From positions 496,001-560,000 of the forward strand of contig OX097180.1 of assembly GCA_944407095.1 (NCBI GenBank): a stretch of 64,000 nucleotides of DNA, given 5' to 3'. The translations under genes and the position numbers were made by a program. Below are positions 62,044 through 64,000 of this stretch, one piece after another. Under the pieces are notes generated by a model. It was not told the DNA's origin, did no database searches, and saw nothing but the letters and a program-made list of their open reading frames with translations. This stretch comes from Candidatus Enterousia intestinigallinarum. Lineage in GTDB: Bacteria > Pseudomonadota > Alphaproteobacteria > Rs-D84. Position 1 is the stretch's first letter, and the number at the start of each line of letters is the position of its first letter.

Positions 62044-63297
62044 CTATTCATTTCGTAACACATCCACAGGGTCAGTACTTGCCGCCTTCCACGCGGGATA
62101 CAGTGTCGCCAAAAACGCCAACAATATCGCAATCAATGCAATTCCGACAACTTCGCCCACCACCAGTTTAGATGGCAGTTCCGACAAATAGTACAATTCA
62201 GCCGGAAACAAATCGCGCCCCGTCAGCCACTGGAAAAACTGGCGTATTGGTTCGATATAAATCGCAATCAGAACACCAAACAGCGTTCCAAACAGCGCCC
62301 CCAGCACACCAATACTGGTGCCCGACAGAATAAATATTTTCATCATTGAACGACGCGAAACACCAAAGGTACGCAGTACGGCAATATCCTTTGACTTATC
62401 TTTGACCAGCATAACCAAACTGGACACTATATTAAACGCGGCAACAATTACTATCAGCATTAAAATCAAAAACATAACGTTTGATTCAACCTGTAGTGCG
62501 CCGACAAATCCGCGATTTAATTCACGCCAATCACGAACGACAAAACCGTCCGGCAACAGGCGTGTCAACGCATCACGAACATCGGTTGTATCTTCTGGGT
62601 CGCGCAAAAACAAATCTATATGCGTCACAGAATTTGGAATATTCAAATATTTCTGGGCGGTTTCCAACGGCATAAAGATATACCCAGAATCATATTCATA
62701 CATACCCATAAAGAACGACGACATCACCGGATACGACATAATACGCGGCATAGAACCAAACGGCGTCGGCGTTGCATTGTTTGCGGACACCAATGAAATC
62801 TGGTCACCCATACCAACCGACAGCGCGCGCGTCAGCGACGCACCAGCAACCAGTTCGCCGTCCTTTATTTTATCCAACGGACGGCCATATATTCTGGTGC
62901 CATTTTCCACCTTGGCCGCCAAATCGGACATACGTATGCCACGTATCATTGCGCCGGTATTGTTGCCGTTTGCGGATGCCATAACCTGACCTTCTGCTAT
63001 GGGGACAATGCCAACCGCGTTTGCAGCGACAACCTTGTTCTGTTTCATTTTATCAATCAGAAAATCATAGTCCGCGATTGCACCATCCTGGTGATAAACA
63101 ACAACGTGACCGTTCATACCAACAATACGCGACAACAGTGTATCGTGAAATCCGCCCATAACGGACATAACAACAATAAGCGTTGCAACCCCCAGCGTTA
63201 TTCCTATCAGCGACACCCACGATATCACTGATCCGAACCCGCGCCGCCGCGCCCCCAGATATCTGAACGCAATTTTTCTTTCCAATCTTGAAAACAT
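62044..63297 (-). CDS. Lipoprotein-releasing ABC transporter permease LolC/LolE
   Basis: 417 aa. FtsX-like layout: one N-terminal membrane helix (~22-50), a large periplasmic domain, and three C-terminal helices. The N-terminus FRYLGARRRGFGSVISWVS and MSVMGGFHDTLLSRIVGMNGH are typical of LolC/E. Only one permease is present here, so it may act as a homodimer. ATG 63297 after AGGTG is preferred to GTG 63300. Confidence 0.9.
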   Translation of the reverse strand: MFSRLERKIAFRYLGARRRGFGSVISWVSLIGITLGVATLIVVMSVMGGFHDTLLSRIVGMNGHVVVYHQDGAIADYDFLIDKMKQNKVVAANAVGIVPIAEGQVMASANGNNTGAMIRGIRMSDLAAKVENGTRIYGRPLDKIKDGELVAGASLTRALSVGMGDQISLVSANNATPTPFGSMPRIMSYPVMSSFFMGMYEYDSGYIFMPLETAQKYLNIPNSVTHIDLFLRDPEDTTDVRDALTRLLPDGFVVRDWRELNRGFVGALQVESNVMFLILMLIVIVAAFNIVSSLVMLVKDKSKDIAVLRTFGVSRRSMMKIFILSGTSIGVLGALFGTLFGVLIAIYIEPIRQFFQWLTGRDLFPAELYYLSELPSKLVVGEVVGIALIAILLAFLATLYPAWKAASTDPVDVLRNE

Positions 63298-63305
63298 CAC
63301 AACAC

Positions 63306-64000
63306 CTATTCACTTAAAAATGCCCGCAGTGCGTCACCCACCAACGCGGTATCGGAACCCGCTGGCATTTGCGCCGCATCAACAATCGATATTATACGCG
63401 GCGACATAAATACGACCAGTTCCGCAAACGGACTTATCAATGTTTCCGGCGTTGTTACAAACGAATGCGTCGGAATACCGATAATCACATAGTTGTCACC
63501 AACATCGGATGGAATATTAAACGACGACAGTTCACCATTGCTGGTACGCAAAACAATCTTGGCATCGATTTTGTTCTTGCCACCGTAATCGCCGTATGTG
63601 CCGGTTGCGCCAATCACCAGATCTGTTTCCAAACGGTCTTCCTTGCTGCACTGACCGATATCAAACCGTGACTGCCACCCGTTTGGGATAACAAAGGTAC
63701 CCTGGGAAATCAGAACAACATTTGACTGCTGTGCCAAAAACTCCTGTAACGTTTTAGTATTGATTTCTGGTCCAACAACCAGCGCACGACCAACAACCCC
63801 TGGGATTGACATCTTGATATTATTTTCACCAAACGCCGGCAACAGGTTCATCCATATAATCGGATTATCAGTCCGCGGATACACACGATATATATCAATG
63901 TCCCAGGCAATCATATACTTCTTTGATGCAATATCGGAAATAATTTTGGCAACTTCGCGTTCGGTCTGATAGTTACCTTCGAACACCAGTGTCTTATCCT
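63306..64000 (-). CDS. Secretin-like outer-membrane channel, C-terminal part (truncated)
   Basis: The last ~230 residues of a protein that continues beyond the window; the frame is open to base 64000. The C-terminal part reads like the secretin beta-domain: ELVVFMSPRIIS near the end is the typical secretin closing strand, and an N-type domain precedes it. PilN/GspD-like function in type II secretion, pilus or competence machinery is possible. It lies 9 bp before lolC/E on the same strand. Family call is moderate. Confidence 0.6.
   Translation of the reverse strand, partial: DKTLVFEGNYQTEREVAKIISDIASKKYMIAWDIDIYRVYPRTDNPIIWMNLLPAFGENNIKMSIPGVVGRALVVGPEINTKTLQEFLAQQSNVVLISQGTFVIPNGWQSRFDIGQCSKEDRLETDLVIGATGTYGDYGGKNKIDAKIVLRTSNGELSSFNIPSDVGDNYVIIGIPTHSFVTTPETLISPFAELVVFMSPRIISIVDAAQMPAGSDTALVGDALRAFLSE

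Noticed and set aside
1..64000. CRISPR array
   Set aside because: No regularly spaced repeats of 20-40 bp and no cas genes were seen; the repeats at 46.1 kb are short and AT-rich.

Overview
This window reads as chromosome from an alphaproteobacterium of moderate GC, probably an uncultured host-associated or gut lineage. The evidence is gene content and style: a J-domain protein with the alphaproteobacterial Cys/His N-terminus, an alphaproteobacterial-type AddB, the rsmI/lppC pair, a yajC-secD-secF operon, LolD with a LolC/E permease, and secreted Cys-rich proteins of a kind I associate, from memory only, with uncultured gut Alphaproteobacteria (RF32-like). The lineage call is inference.

Layout. 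1-15 kb is housekeeping: truncated fabD, two beta-barrel outer-membrane proteins, ftsK, a PAP2 phosphatase, the yajC-secD-secF operon ending in an S41-family protein that lacks its catalytic Ser and Lys, mutL and greA, then on the other strand an LptF/G permease, a 43-residue membrane protein, a Xer recombinase and a J-domain protein. 15-19 kb holds two small secreted Cys-rich genes, a 108-bp near-palindrome overlapping the end of trxB, serS and a hypothetical gene. 19-29 kb runs from typA through six glycosyltransferase-type genes (surface glycan assembly) to recA and an MFS transporter. 29-45 kb is again core: secB, mltA, dciA, ruvC, yebC, ruvA, mnmE, an acyl-activating enzyme, an exonuclease III relative, addB, engB, rsmI, lppC, a SpoU methyltransferase, and a divergent cupin/HxlR pair.

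Two short XRE-type regulator genes (31.7 and 35.9 kb) face each other across the ruvC-mnmE block. Each is preceded by the same promoter and a roughly 175-180 nt structured 5' leader. The leaders share a long-range helix with compensatory changes, an invariant hairpin, and an intrinsic terminator just before the start codon. This looks like a duplicated attenuator or riboswitch-like RNA and is the most striking signal in the window.

45.7-58.5 kb is a lower-GC genomic island. It is bounded by a 19-bp direct repeat of the 3' end of tRNA-Tyr. It carries a type I restriction-modification operon (half-length HsdS, HsdM, DUF4145-like, DUF6680-like, full HsdS, a small helical protein, HsdR, a YgjP-type metallopeptidase), then a DUF2924-like protein with a large serine recombinase, then a two-gene unit whose second product has a caspase/C13-like His-Cys signature. 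Together these look like a mobile defence island.

58.5-64 kb holds tRNA-Tyr and tRNA-Gly, a four-gene envelope operon made of two paralogue pairs arranged A-B-B'-A', the lolD-lolC/E lipoprotein exporter, and the C-terminal part of a secretin-like protein that runs off the end of the window.
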